Shown: in pieces, positions 34,666 to 44,123 of the stretch
Layout of the letters: each line of letters opens with the position of its first letter
How positions within the stretch are numbered: position 1 is the first letter of the stretch
NCBI GenBank assembly: GCA_027532775.1
Contig: JAPZTO010000003.1
Coordinates: forward strand, 832,693-896,692
DNA: 64,000 nucleotides
Origin: Beijerinckiaceae bacterium
GTDB taxonomy: Bacteria; Pseudomonadota; Alphaproteobacteria; Rhizobiales; Beijerinckiaceae
Reading direction: 5' to 3'
Program-made: the position numbers and the translations under genes
Notes under the pieces: model-generated
Seen by the model: the letters and a program-made list of their open reading frames with translations, nothing else
What the model was told of the DNA's origin: nothing
The model's database searches: none

Positions 34666-37600
34666 TCAGCTGTCGAACCGCCCGGCCGCATGGGCCAGCA
34701 TCGTGTAGACCTTGCCGGTCTCCGAGGTGAGGTAGGTGCGCGCGACCAGCGAATCCCGGTCATCGCCGGCTACCTCGCCGAGCAAGCGCTCGAACTGGTC
34801 GACATAGGCATCCACCGTCTTGCGGAACTCGTTGTCCCGACGATAACGGCGGCGGATATCCTCGTAGGCTTCCTGCCCCTGCATCGTATAGAGGCGCCGC
34901 GTGAAGACATTGCGCTCGCCCTTGCGATACCGTTCCCACAGATCGACCGCCGCTTCGTGATCGATCATCCGGGCGATGTCGACCGAGAGGGAGTCCAGTG
35001 ATTCGATCCGGCTGGCGGAGGGCTGCTCCGGCGCGCGCGACCGGGCGCCTGGCATCGGAGCCTCGTCATCGGAGGCGCGCTCGAGCAGGCCGCTGAGCCA
35101 TGACCCGCCCTGACGGGGCGGTGCCGGCTGCGGGGCCAGCGGCCGCTGCGGGCGCATTTCGGGCCGCGGGGGCGGCGGAGGTTCCGGGCGGAAGGCCGGT
35201 GTTGCGAGCCGCGGCGGTTCCGGCTCGGCGCGGCGCAAGGCAGCCGGCTGGGCCGTGTCGAGCCCGGCACCCGAGCGCTGGACGATATCGCTGAGTTCAT
35301 TCAGCGCGCGGACCTGGTCGGAAACGACCCGGCGGAGGTTGGTGCTGGCCTCGCGCGCTTCCCGCGGGATTTCGAGGCCGCCTGTATGGAGGACCTGGCG
35401 GGTTGTTTCGAGTTCGCGCTGGATCTCCTGCGAAGCCTGCCGGAATTGCTGCGCCGTGGCGCCGAAGCCTTCCAGTGCGCGCTGGAACAACGTCGTCATT
35501 TCCGTATTGGCCTGTTCGTAGGCGGCGCGCAGGCTCGCTGACGTGCGTTCGCGCTCCTTGCCGCTCTCGATGCGCACCCGCTCGAATTGCGTGCCGATGG
35601 CATTGGCAGCGGTTTCGGCCGTCTCATGCACCAGAGTGCTCGCCTCGCGGGCCTTGGCCTGGGCGGAGCCGAGCTGTTCCTCGACCAGAGCCGAGAAGGA
35701 GCGGAGCATCGAGTCGATATCCTCGACCCGGTTCTCGAGCGTTCCGGCAAGCGCTTCGAAGGCTTCCTGACGTTCGGCGAGCATCCGGGTGATCTGCGTC
35801 TGGGTGCTGGCGAGATTGCCGGTCAGGGTCTGCAGGGCGCCGGTGCGTTCCTCGAGGCTGCGGGCAATCGTCTCGCTGTGGTTGAGCACGTCGCCCGACG
35901 CATTGCGGATCGCCTCGACCTTGAGCGCCAGCGCATCCGATCCCTCGCGGGAGGCCGAGAGAATCGCGGCCAAGGTGGCTTCGAGACCGCGGATCCGGTC
36001 CGCCATCCGGGCCTCGACCTCACCGAGGCTCTGGCTGGCCGAGCCGACAATCGTGCTCAGCAGCTGGTTGGCATCGGTCAGGCGGCCGAGCAGGCCCGAA
36101 ACCTCGTTCCGGAGCTTGTCATTGGCCTCGACAATATGGCCGAGTGACGTTTCCGAGCCGGAGCTGATGGCCGTATTGAGCTCGTTGAGCGAGCGGGTGA
36201 CGCGCTCGGCCAGTTCGCCGGTGGCGCTTTCCATCCCGGCCAGCAGCGTCTTGGAGCGGGCATCGAGCGATTTCAGGAAGCTGCCGCTGCGCGTGTCGAA
36301 GGCCTGTGCCATCTCCTCGGTCTTGCCGGTCAGGGCTGTCGAGAGCGCTTCGGCGCGGGCGATCAGCTCGCCGCCGACATCGCGGCTCAGCGTCGTCAGG
36401 CTGCGCTCGACCTCGCCAGCGCGGACGAGAAGGGATTCCGCGCTCTGGTTGATGCGGTCGGTAATGCGCGATGCAGCGCCATCGGTGCGGCTTTCGAGCT
36501 CGCCGATCTGGCTGGAAAGCGGCTGGACCACCTTCTCCTCGAAGGCCTTGATCCGGCCTTCGAACGAGCCGCCGATCTCCGAACCGCTCTCGTTGATGAC
36601 CTTGGTCAGCTCGATCGTGCGCAGGGCCAGGACATCCCCGAGCGATTTCGCCCGGTTGTCGAGCCCCACCTCGATCCGGTTGAGCAGGCTTTCCAGCGTC
36701 TTGGTGACCTCGCCGGTCCGTTCCTGCAGCGTTTCCGTCAGCAGGGCCGAGCGGTTCACCACCGTCGATTCCAGCGAATCCGCCTTGTCGACGAAGATGC
36801 GCTCGAAGGTCTCGAATTTCTCGCTCAGGCCGGCCGTGCGCTCGTTGACGCTTTCCGACAGGCGGATCGCATTGTTGGCCAGCGCCTCGTTGACGCGCGC
36901 GCCATGGGTCGAGATGGCCTGGACCACCTCGCGGCCGGAATTGGCAAGCCGTTCGGTGGCGCTGGTCGCTTCCTGCTGGAAGGTGGCGCCGAAAGTGGCG
37001 ATCTCCTCGCGCAGGCCGGTGCTGGCTTCCTGCGTCCGCTCGGTGATCAGCGTCGCAAGGCTTTCCGACGCGATGCCAAATGCCTCGTTGGCCTGCGTGA
37101 TCCGGGTCGAGATCAGGTCGGCCAGCGAGATGCCGCGCTCGACCAGGGTCGATTCGAGGTTGCTTGTCTGGCTCTTGAGGGTGTCTTCGATCGTGCCGAT
37201 CATCTGCTCGACATTGCCGGCCAGCGTCTTGGCCTGGCTGTCGAACAGGGTGGCGATGCGGCTGGTCGAATTGTCGAGATGCGCCTCGACCAGGTTGGTC
37301 TTGGCCTGCATCGTATTGCCGAGCATCTCGGTCGCATCGCCGAGCGTGCGGTTCATGCCCTCGGTGTGATGCGTCAGGATATCGGCAAGGCGGGCCGTGC
37401 CGGCATCGAGATTGGTCTCGATCAGACCGGCATTCTCGCGCAGGGTCGATTCGAGCGAGCTCGCGCCCCCGAGAAGGCGCTCGGAAAGCTCCGTGCCGCG
37501 CAGGATGATGGTTTCCGCCACCCGCGTGCCCTGTTCCTCGATGATCCGGCTGGCTTCCATGCCGCGGTTTTCCATCGCCTCGATCAGCTCGCTCGAAGCA

Positions 37601-39699
37601 TTGCGCATGGCCTCGTTGATCTCGATGGCGCGGGCTCCGACCGTCTCCATGATCGAGCGGCCATTCTCCGAGAAGGCGGCATTGACGATGGAGGCGGTCT
37701 CGTCGAATTCGGTCTTGAGGGCCAGGCCGGCCTCGCGGAACGCGGCCGTCGAGTTCTGGAGGCTCTCCTCGATGTTGCGGGTCGATTCCACCGCGACATG
37801 CTGGAACCGCATCGTCGCGTTCTCCGACACATCCCGGAAGACCGTCGTCGCCTGATTGCTGGCCTCGATGAGCCGGGTGGCGGTGGTCTCGCTCGTCTCC
37901 TGCATCATGCGGGTCGAGGAATCGGCGGCAAGGCTGAGCGCGTTGACGATTTCCGAGCTGGTTTCGCGGAAGGTCGCTGTCGATTGCTCGGAGGCTTCCC
38001 GCAGGGTCATCGCGGAACTGTCGGCCACCTCGCGCAGGGTGCGGGTGGAGGTATCGGCCACCTCGCTCAGTGCGCGGACGGTCATGGAGCCGACATCCTG
38101 GAACTCGTTGACGAGGCCGGATGTCGCCATGCGGAGGGCTTCGGTCGTCTGGGCCGAGACATCCTCGATCGCGGCGGTCGCGTTGCGGGTATGCTCGATC
38201 AGCGTTCCGGTGAAGCTGGCGGAGGTCTGGTTGATCTCGCCGACCAGTTCCTGCCCGGTGCGGCTGAGCTCGCTGACCAGCTCGGAGCGGGCCTGCACCA
38301 GCATATCGCCGGTTTCCCGGGTGACGCTGCCCAGCTGGCTGGCCAGTTCCTTCGTGCGCTCGGAGATGAGATCGCCGAGATGCAGGGCGGTGCGGTCGAG
38401 CGTGGCGACGATCTCATCCTGCTTGCCGCCGATCAGGAAGCTGACGCGCCCGCCGGCATCCTCGATGGCCGAGGAGATGGAGCCGCTGGCCTTGGTGATG
38501 TCGGCCGAGAAGCCGTGATGCGCAGCCTCGATCGTCGCGCGGATGCGTTCGGCCGTGGCCATGATGGCCTCGCGCTCGGCGGAGAGCTCGTTCACCAGCG
38601 CGCGCATCTTGTATTCGTTGTCGGCATAGGAGCGTTCGAGGGCGGTCACCTCGCCATGGACGAGGCTTTCCAGCTCGCCGGCCCGCGAGACGGCCCGTTC
38701 GATGCCATCGCCGATGGAGGAGACTTCGCGCCGGACAGCCTGACCAAGGGTAAAGACGGTCTCGGCCCCCGCCACTTCCGGTTCGGCAAGCCGCGCGGCC
38801 ACGGTGGCCATGACGCGGGCCGAGGTCTTCAGTTCGCGCGAACGGCGCTGCAGGATCGCCATCGTGAAGAAGAAGAGGACCGGGACGATGATGGCCAGCG
38901 CGGCGAGAACCAGCGTGCCTTCGATGCCGCTGCGCAGGGCGCCGGCGGAATCCAGCAGGAAGCCATCGGGCCGGGTGAACAGGAAGCCTGCGCCGCCAAG
39001 CCAGAGCGCGGAAAGCAGGGTGGCAACCACGAGCGGGCCGCGCGGTGCGGCCTCGTTCAGCGGCTGGAGCAGTTCGGCCACCGTGGCACGCATATCGTCA
39101 TTGGCGGGCAGGACCGGCGCCGTGCGTCCGCTCCGGGCGGCCGGCCGCGGCGCGGGCTCCTCGGCCTCGAGGCGTTCCGGCATGGCCGGCGGCGGCGGAA
39201 TCTGCTGGTTGGCCTGCCGGCGGGCCTTCACGCCGGCAAGCACGGCATTGTCGCTGGCGGGCCGGGCGGCAGCCTCGCGTTCGGCGACGAGGTCAGGCGC
39301 GGCCGTCTTCGCCTCGATGGCGGTGTCGACGGCGGGGGCAGCCTTCTTCGAGGCGGGGGCCTCGGGCGATTTGACTTCGGGTGTCTTGATCTCGCTTGCC
39401 TTGGTTTCGGTGCGGATCTCGGCCTTCACGTCCGGCGTCCTGGATTCCGGCGTATTGCGCTCGGATGCCTTGTCGCCGGCCTTCATTGCCGGAGCGACGG
39501 TCTCGGGGGCGGCAGGCTCGGGATCCACCGGCTTGAAAATGTCGAGATCCTCCACGCGCGGCAGGCGGGGCGTGCCGTCAGCCGCCTTGTCGTCCGTGGC
39601 GGGCGCATTATCGGCAGGGCCGGAAGAAATGCCCAGGGCCTCCTCGATTGCCGAAAAGGCGGCCTCGGCCGGATCCTTGCTCTTCTTGTGTGTCGACAT
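34666..39699 (-). CDS. Giant membrane-anchored coiled-coil protein, GPR (growth pole ring)-like
   Basis: A 1677-residue protein. Residues 1-215 are Ala/Pro/Glu-rich and disordered; two membrane helices lie near 218-240 and 258-283. About 1100 residues (about 290-1400) of apolipoprotein-like repeats follow, with recurring pieces such as E.g..i.etl..rt.el...l and many Ser/Thr/Glu heptads. A Pro-rich linker (about 1480-1550) and a conserved C-terminal domain (SLDSLSVDIARMID...LWERYRKGERNVFTRRLYT) end it. This plan matches the Rhizobiales growth-pole-ring protein, a scaffold for unipolar cell-wall growth. Similar genes are often annotated 'kinesin-like' or 'apolipoprotein', which is misleading. 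Confidence 0.72.
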   Translation of the reverse strand: MSTHKKSKDPAEAAFSAIEEALGISSGPADNAPATDDKAADGTPRLPRVEDLDIFKPVDPEPAAPETVAPAMKAGDKASERNTPESRTPDVKAEIRTETKASEIKTPEVKSPEAPASKKAAPAVDTAIEAKTAAPDLVAEREAAARPASDNAVLAGVKARRQANQQIPPPPAMPERLEAEEPAPRPAARSGRTAPVLPANDDMRATVAELLQPLNEAAPRGPLVVATLLSALWLGGAGFLFTRPDGFLLDSAGALRSGIEGTLVLAALAIIVPVLFFFTMAILQRRSRELKTSARVMATVAARLAEPEVAGAETVFTLGQAVRREVSSIGDGIERAVSRAGELESLVHGEVTALERSYADNEYKMRALVNELSAEREAIMATAERIRATIEAAHHGFSADITKASGSISSAIEDAGGRVSFLIGGKQDEIVATLDRTALHLGDLISERTKELASQLGSVTRETGDMLVQARSELVSELSRTGQELVGEINQTSASFTGTLIEHTRNATAAIEDVSAQTTEALRMATSGLVNEFQDVGSMTVRALSEVADTSTRTLREVADSSAMTLREASEQSTATFRETSSEIVNALSLAADSSTRMMQETSETTATRLIEASNQATTVFRDVSENATMRFQHVAVESTRNIEESLQNSTAAFREAGLALKTEFDETASIVNAAFSENGRSIMETVGARAIEINEAMRNASSELIEAMENRGMEASRIIEEQGTRVAETIILRGTELSERLLGGASSLESTLRENAGLIETNLDAGTARLADILTHHTEGMNRTLGDATEMLGNTMQAKTNLVEAHLDNSTSRIATLFDSQAKTLAGNVEQMIGTIEDTLKSQTSNLESTLVERGISLADLISTRITQANEAFGIASESLATLITERTQEASTGLREEIATFGATFQQEATSATERLANSGREVVQAISTHGARVNEALANNAIRLSESVNERTAGLSEKFETFERIFVDKADSLESTVVNRSALLTETLQERTGEVTKTLESLLNRIEVGLDNRAKSLGDVLALRTIELTKVINESGSEIGGSFEGRIKAFEEKVVQPLSSQIGELESRTDGAASRITDRINQSAESLLVRAGEVERSLTTLSRDVGGELIARAEALSTALTGKTEEMAQAFDTRSGSFLKSLDARSKTLLAGMESATGELAERVTRSLNELNTAISSGSETSLGHIVEANDKLRNEVSGLLGRLTDANQLLSTIVGSASQSLGEVEARMADRIRGLEATLAAILSASREGSDALALKVEAIRNASGDVLNHSETIARSLEERTGALQTLTGNLASTQTQITRMLAERQEAFEALAGTLENRVEDIDSMLRSFSALVEEQLGSAQAKAREASTLVHETAETAANAIGTQFERVRIESGKERERTSASLRAAYEQANTEMTTLFQRALEGFGATAQQFRQASQEIQRELETTRQVLHTGGLEIPREAREASTNLRRVVSDQVRALNELSDIVQRSGAGLDTAQPAALRRAEPEPPRLATPAFRPEPPPPPRPEMRPQRPLAPQPAPPRQGGSWLSGLLERASDDEAPMPGARSRAPEQPSASRIESLDSLSVDIARMIDHEAAVDLWERYRKGERNVFTRRLYTMQGQEAYEDIRRRYRRDNEFRKTVDAYVDQFERLLGEVAGDDRDSLVARTYLTSETGKVYTMLAHAAGRFDS

Positions 39700-39829
39700 T
39701 CCCGATCACCCTTCAGTCGCCGTGCCGGACCACCCGTCGGACGGCGCGACGGCCAAGCCCGGACAAACCGGGCATTCCACCAGATGGTCAGCAGTTTACT
39801 TTTCCGCAGCGCGAACGGAAACACAAACT

Positions 39830-39855
39830 GTTAACGATCTGCAAACTTCGTTAAC
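39830..39855. repeat. Perfect inverted repeat between GPR-like and Hpt genes
   Basis: GTTAACGA (39830-39837) and TCGTTAAC (39848-39855) are perfect inverted copies 10 bp apart, centred in the 276-bp intergenic region between two divergent genes. Another TTAACG occurs at 39913. The layout fits a dimeric regulator operator. Confidence 0.6.
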
Positions 39856-39975
39856 GCCCTCGTCACCCTGTTCGAAGGACATCCCGCAGAGGCGGAAGCA
39901 TTTTGCAGGCCATTAACGGGTGGAGCGCCATCCTGCCGCCAGAGGCAAGCAGCCTGGAACGGGGATTTGGGTTTC

Positions 39976-40353
39976 ATGCAACATAAAGGCGGGATTCCCG
40001 GCGAATATGCCGCGGCATCTTTTGAACGACCGATCGATCTCGTGCATCTCGCGCGGCAGACTTTGGGGGATCGCAGCCTGGAGCGCGAGGTGCTGAACCT
40101 CTTTGTTGTCCAGGCGCGCTCGATCCTGACGCAGATGGAACTGACGCCGCCGGGCAAGCCGCGTCTTGAACTCGCGCATACGCTGAAGGGTTCGGCCCGT
40201 TCGGTCGGTGCGTGGCATGTCGCCACCGAGGCGGAGGCCTGCGAGGCCCTGTTCGAGGCCACCGAAGCCAGCTGGCGGGGTGCGATCGAGCGGCTCGGCC
40301 TTGCGATCCGGGCTGCCATCCTTGCCATCGAGGATGTCCAGCAGGCCGCATGA
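39976..40353 (+). CDS. Hpt (histidine phosphotransfer) domain protein
   Basis: A 125-residue single-domain protein. [25 protein letters not shown] is the Hpt motif; His68 would accept the phosphate in a phosphorelay. The preceding helix ([20 protein letters not shown]) completes the four-helix bundle. Stand-alone Hpt proteins in alphaproteobacteria, such as ChpT-like or orphan Hpt relays, link hybrid kinases to response regulators. No kinase is adjacent. It is divergent from the GPR-like gene across the inverted repeat. Confidence 0.85.
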   Translation: MQHKGGIPGEYAAASFERPIDLVHLARQTLGDRSLEREVLNLFVVQARSILTQMELTPPGKPRLELAHTLKGSARSVGAWHVATEAEACEALFEATEASWRGAIERLGLAIRAAILAIEDVQQAA

Positions 40354-40435
40354 CGGGTTTTTTTGTGTCTCCCCCCTCGTCAACCGGCGCGGGGCGTCCT
40401 ATTCCCCGCTGACCGTTCGTCAGTCGGAGCAGGGC

Positions 40436-40756
40436 ATGGCCAAGATTACCTTTGTCGATTCCTCGGGAACCCATCGCAGCGCCAATGCGGAGAATGGCGC
40501 CACGGTGATGGAGACCGCCATTCGCAACTCTATCCCCGGGATCGAGGCGGAATGCGGCGGGGCCTGTGCCTGCGCGACCTGCCATGTCTATGTCGACGAG
40601 GCCTGGGTCGCTTCTGTCGGCACTGCCGCCCCGATGGAAGAGGACATGCTGGATTTCGCCTTCGACGTCCGGCCCACTTCACGGCTTTCCTGCCAGATCA
40701 AGGTTTCGGATGCGCTGGACGGGCTCGTCGTCCATACGCCGGCGCGGCAGGCCTGA
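40436..40756 (+). CDS. 2Fe-2S ferredoxin, adrenodoxin type
   Basis: A 106-residue ferredoxin. Cluster ligands Cys40, Cys46, Cys49 and Cys86 show the C-x5-C-x2-C-x36-C spacing of vertebrate-type/FdxB ferredoxins, and EAACGG-like [15 protein letters not shown] is diagnostic. An extra Cys44 lies in the loop. Such ferredoxins feed electrons to P450s, to iron-sulfur assembly or to oxygenases. No isc genes or P450 are nearby, so the partner is unknown. AGCAGGG precedes ATG 40436. Confidence 0.93.
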   Translation: MAKITFVDSSGTHRSANAENGATVMETAIRNSIPGIEAECGGACACATCHVYVDEAWVASVGTAAPMEEDMLDFAFDVRPTSRLSCQIKVSDALDGLVVHTPARQA

Positions 40757-40838
40757 GGGCCGCGACACGCGGTCGTGATTTGCCGGTGACAGGCCGGATG
40801 GGGTCTGGCTCGGGAAACAGCTCCCGGAAGGGCCGATC

Positions 40839-41561
40839 ATGCAGACCCTGTTCCTCGCCTATCTCGCCGGAGCGCTGACCACGCTCAATCCCTGCGTGCT
40901 GCCGATGATCCCCTTCGTGCTGGCGACCGCCCTGCGCGAGGGGCGGGCGGGGCCGCTCTGTCTGATGGCGGGGCTGAGTGTCTCGTTCACAGTGCTTGGC
41001 ACGCTGATCGCTTCGATCGGCCCGGCGATCGGCCTGTCTCAGGACGGGATCCGGATCACCGGGGCCGTCATCATGATCGTGATCGGTGCGGCGATGCTCG
41101 TCCCGCAGGGGCAGACGGTGTTCGCCACCGGGCTCGGCCCGCTGGCTGACCGGGCCTCGGGGCTGCTGGACCGACTGGCCCTGTCGGGTCCGCAGGGCCA
41201 GTTCGTGACCGGTCTGCTGCTCGGTGCCGTCTGGAGCCCCTGTGCCGGGCCCAGCCTTTTCGCGGCGATCGGCCTCGCAGCGCAGACCGGCACCGTGATG
41301 CAGGCGGCAATCGCCATGGCTTTCTTCTCGCTCGGCGCCTCGAGCGTGATGCTGGCTCTCGCCTATGGCACGCGGGAGGCGCTCGGCCGCCGCAAGGCCG
41401 CCCTGATGGGCTTCGCCACGTCGGGTCGGGGCAAGCTCGTCTTCGCGCTGGTTTTCCTCGCCATGGGGCTGATGATCCTGACCGGCCTCGACAAGAGGAT
41501 CGAGGCCGGGCTGGTCAATGCCATGCCGGACTGGCTGGTGGAATTCACCACGCGGTTCTGA
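40839..41561 (+). CDS. CcdA/DsbD-like thiol-disulfide transmembrane protein
   Basis: A 240-residue protein with six hydrophobic helices. Cys residues in TLNPCVLPMIPF (helix 1) and WSPCAGPSLFAAIGLA (helix 4) are the redox pair that shuttles electrons across the inner membrane in CcdA/ScsB-type proteins. The C-terminus is a short amphipathic tail without thioredoxin domain. It probably reduces periplasmic thiols, for example for cytochrome c maturation or copper tolerance. It follows the ferredoxin gene by 82 bp. Confidence 0.87.
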   Translation: MQTLFLAYLAGALTTLNPCVLPMIPFVLATALREGRAGPLCLMAGLSVSFTVLGTLIASIGPAIGLSQDGIRITGAVIMIVIGAAMLVPQGQTVFATGLGPLADRASGLLDRLALSGPQGQFVTGLLLGAVWSPCAGPSLFAAIGLAAQTGTVMQAAIAMAFFSLGASSVMLALAYGTREALGRRKAALMGFATSGRGKLVFALVFLAMGLMILTGLDKRIEAGLVNAMPDWLVEFTTRF

Positions 41562-41564
41562 GCG

Positions 41565-42806
41565 TTACTCCGCCGGTCGCGGTGCCGCGCCGGGTTCCGG
41601 GCGGCTGAGGGTCGTCTCGTTGCCCGGGCCGGGATCATGCGGCACGAGGAACGAGAGCAGCAAAGAGGTGGTGGCGATACCGGCACCGAGCATGAAGACG
41701 AAGCTCGGATTCTTCAGCCAGATCAGCCCGAACGTCACCGGGATCACCACGGCGGCGATATGGTTGATCGTGAAGGCGCAGGCCGCCGTCGGGGCCATGT
41801 CCGCCGGATCGCCGATCTTCTGCATGTAGGTGCGCTGCGCAATGACCAGCGTCGAGAAAATTCCGTCGATCACGAACAGCATCGCGGCGAACCAGCCGGC
41901 GCTGGCCATGGCATAGCCGAGAAAGACGAGGATCAGGGTGATGTTCTCGAAGGCGATTGTCCGCCTTTCGCCCCAGATTCCCACCAGCGCGCCGAGGCGC
42001 GGCGCGGCGAAGGTGTTGAGCGCCGAGGTGACGAGCATCAGCATCGCGATATCGGGCACGCGGAAGCCGAACCGTTCGACCAGGAGGAAGCCGGCAAAGG
42101 CGGTGAAGATCTGCCGCCGTGCACCGTTCATGAAGGTCAGCGCATAATAGAGCCAGTAGCGCTTGCGGAGCACGATCGTCTTGCGTTGCGGCACGTCGCC
42201 GTCGAATTTCGCGAAGAAGCCGAGGCAGAGGATGGTCAATCCCATGCAGACAAGGCCGATCAGCCCGAACAGGAGCGGGTAGCTCTGGTAGCCGGCCCAC
42301 CAGAGCAAGGCGAGCCCGCCATAGACAAGGAACTGCGCCGAGGCGGCGGCACCGGCCACGCGGCCGATCATCCGGGGCGCATCCTTCTTCGGGAAGAGCT
42401 GCAGCGAGAGGGACTGGTTGACCGTCTCGAAGTAATGGAACCCCACCGACATGATGAAGGTGGTGACCAGCAGGCCTGTCAGGCCGGGATAGAAACCGGT
42501 CAGGGCAATGCCGCCGGCAAGGATCAGCAGCGAGACATAGGCCACCACCTGCTCGCGCATCACGAGGAACCAGAAGATGGCCGTGAAGGCGAGGAAGCCG
42601 GGGATTTCGCGGATGGTCTGGGCGAGGCCGATCTCGGCGCCCGTGAACCCGGCCGCTTCCTTGGCAAAGTTGTTGAACAGGGTCTGCCAGCCGGCAAAGC
42701 CGAACATGTTGATGAAGGCCAAAGCCATCAGGAAATAGAGCGGCTGGCTGCGCATCCGGGCCAGGAAGGAGGCCGGTGGTGCGGCGGAAGGGTCGATCGC
42801 GGACAT
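41565..42806 (-). CDS. MFS transporter
   Basis: A 413-residue membrane protein with about twelve hydrophobic helices in two halves joined by a basic loop (AKFDGDVPQRKTIVLRKRYWL). Phrases such as EIGLAQTIREIPGFLAF and FSTLVIAQRTYMQKIGDPADMAPTAACAFTINHIAAVVIP suggest a member near the uncharacterised MFS_1 permeases of alphaproteobacteria. Substrate unknown. The start at 42806 matches the usual length; an upstream GTG at 42845 is possible. Convergent with the CcdA-like gene, 3 bp apart. Confidence 0.8.
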   Translation of the reverse strand: MSAIDPSAAPPASFLARMRSQPLYFLMALAFINMFGFAGWQTLFNNFAKEAAGFTGAEIGLAQTIREIPGFLAFTAIFWFLVMREQVVAYVSLLILAGGIALTGFYPGLTGLLVTTFIMSVGFHYFETVNQSLSLQLFPKKDAPRMIGRVAGAAASAQFLVYGGLALLWWAGYQSYPLLFGLIGLVCMGLTILCLGFFAKFDGDVPQRKTIVLRKRYWLYYALTFMNGARRQIFTAFAGFLLVERFGFRVPDIAMLMLVTSALNTFAAPRLGALVGIWGERRTIAFENITLILVFLGYAMASAGWFAAMLFVIDGIFSTLVIAQRTYMQKIGDPADMAPTAACAFTINHIAAVVIPVTFGLIWLKNPSFVFMLGAGIATTSLLLSFLVPHDPGPGNETTLSRPEPGAAPRPAE

Positions 42807-42997
42807 GGGGACTCGCGGGAGCGGGAGATGTTGCCGCGAGATCACGCCGATGCCGGGGTGGCGTCAATTGTTTTCTTGTCCGGGATCACTTTCTTGATCC
42901 GGGTGGCTTGATCCTGAGCAAAGCGGATCGGGGGCGGCGGGTCTAGGGTTTCCGCATGTCCGGGCGCCAGGTTGGTGCCCCTCAGGAGGAAGGTGCC

Positions 42998-43423
42998 ATG
43001 TTCAAGAAGATTCTCGTTCCCGTCGATCTCAATGAAGCGGCCATCACGAAATCGGCCCTTGATGCGGCCAAGGGCCTTGCCGCCTCTTGGAATGCCGATA
43101 TCCGCCTGCTTTATGTGATGCCGATCGTGCCGGCGAGCTACATGGAATATGTCTCGCCGGAATTCGAGACGCAGGAGAAAGAGCGCGTCGAGGCGGAACT
43201 GCGCGGCCTCGCCGAGGGGCTGGGCCTGCCGGCCGGGCGTGTCTCCACGGCGGTCCGGAATGGCGGCGTGTATCACGAGGTCGTGGCCGAGGCGGGAGAG
43301 AGCCATTCCGACCTCATCGTCTGCGGCTCGCACTGGCCGACGCTTGCGACCTATCTCGTCGGTTCGTTCGCGACGACGATTGTCCGGCACGCCACCTGCT
43401 CGGTGCTCGTCATCCGCCAATAG
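42998..43423 (+). CDS. Universal stress protein (UspA family)
   Basis: A 141-residue single Usp domain. FKKILVPVDLNEAAITKSALDAAKGLA opens the fold, and the C-terminal GSHWPTLATYLVGSFATTIVRHATCSVLVIR carries a loose G-x2-G-x9-G(S/T)-type nucleotide loop. AGGAGGAAGG before ATG 42998 indicates strong translation. Its 3' end overlaps the convergent membrane-protein gene by 14 bp. Confidence 0.9.
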   Translation: MFKKILVPVDLNEAAITKSALDAAKGLAASWNADIRLLYVMPIVPASYMEYVSPEFETQEKERVEAELRGLAEGLGLPAGRVSTAVRNGGVYHEVVAEAGESHSDLIVCGSHWPTLATYLVGSFATTIVRHATCSVLVIRQ

Positions 43424-44003
43424 GGGCGGCAGGAAGCACCCTGTCGGGCACGGCATCGGCGGTGAAGCGGCCCGGCCGGTTGCGCGTCAGGAAGCTGGAC
43501 AACCAGAAGCCGAAATAGACGGAGAGGCCAAGGCAGGCCATGGCCACGAGGCTGGAGCCGTTCGAGGCAGCAAAGCCGGCACTGACCACGAGTGCGGCCA
43601 GCAGGCCGAACCCGGCGCCCTGCATCAGCCGGTAGCGGAGGGGCGAAATGCCGCATTCGAGCTTCAGCCCGGGGTTTTTCGCAGCCGACCGCGCGATGAG
43701 TTCGAGGACGAAGCGGCGGAAGCCCTGATCGAGCCGCTCGGTCTGGACCAGCGAGATCCAGCTGAGATTGTCGAATCGCACCGAGGCTCCGTCTGCCGCG
43801 CGGACTTCGCAGACGAAGACCTGCCGGGCGGAATTGCGCGGGCTGAAATAGAGCCGGATGCGCTCGATCCGGTCGAGCGGATAGGTCTGCTGCGAGCGGC
43901 CGCGCTCGGCGCTCAGGCTGGTGGCGGTCAGGCGCAGATCCAGCGAGGCCGTGAACGGCTTCGCCCGGTGGGAATAAAGATAATCCGGTAGCGCTTCTGC
44001 CAT
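43410..44003 (-). CDS. Hypothetical membrane protein, two C-terminal helices
   Basis: A 197-residue protein. Residues 1-120 are soluble and contain a PH-like pattern (LTATSLSAERGRSQQTYPLDRIERIRLYFSPR). Two hydrophobic helices follow at about 131-150 and 153-172 (GFGLLAALVVSAGFAA; LVAMACLGLSVYFGFWL). I do not recognise a named family. The gene ends inside the 3' end of the Usp gene. Confidence 0.65.
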   Translation of the reverse strand: MAEALPDYLYSHRAKPFTASLDLRLTATSLSAERGRSQQTYPLDRIERIRLYFSPRNSARQVFVCEVRAADGASVRFDNLSWISLVQTERLDQGFRRFVLELIARSAAKNPGLKLECGISPLRYRLMQGAGFGLLAALVVSAGFAASNGSSLVAMACLGLSVYFGFWLSSFLTRNRPGRFTADAVPDRVLPAAPIGG

Positions 44004-44123
44004 GGAGCCCCTGCTTCAGCTGTCGAATGCCGCAGTTCCATTGCATGTTCCCGCGCCTCGCGTCAAAGAGGGGGCGTGCTTTGTGCCGGCAGAGGGGCCG
44101 GCCGTTTAAGGGTGCATGCGGCG

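Noticed and set aside
34666..39699. The giant protein as a methyl-accepting chemotaxis receptor
   Set aside because: The coiled-coil region has no MCP hairpin-tip signature, and the C-terminal conserved domain does not fit a receptor.
36904..39834. A 976-codon plus-strand frame within the GPR-like gene
   Set aside because: A shadow frame produced by GC-rich, repetitive coiled-coil coding on the other strand; low complexity and without family features.
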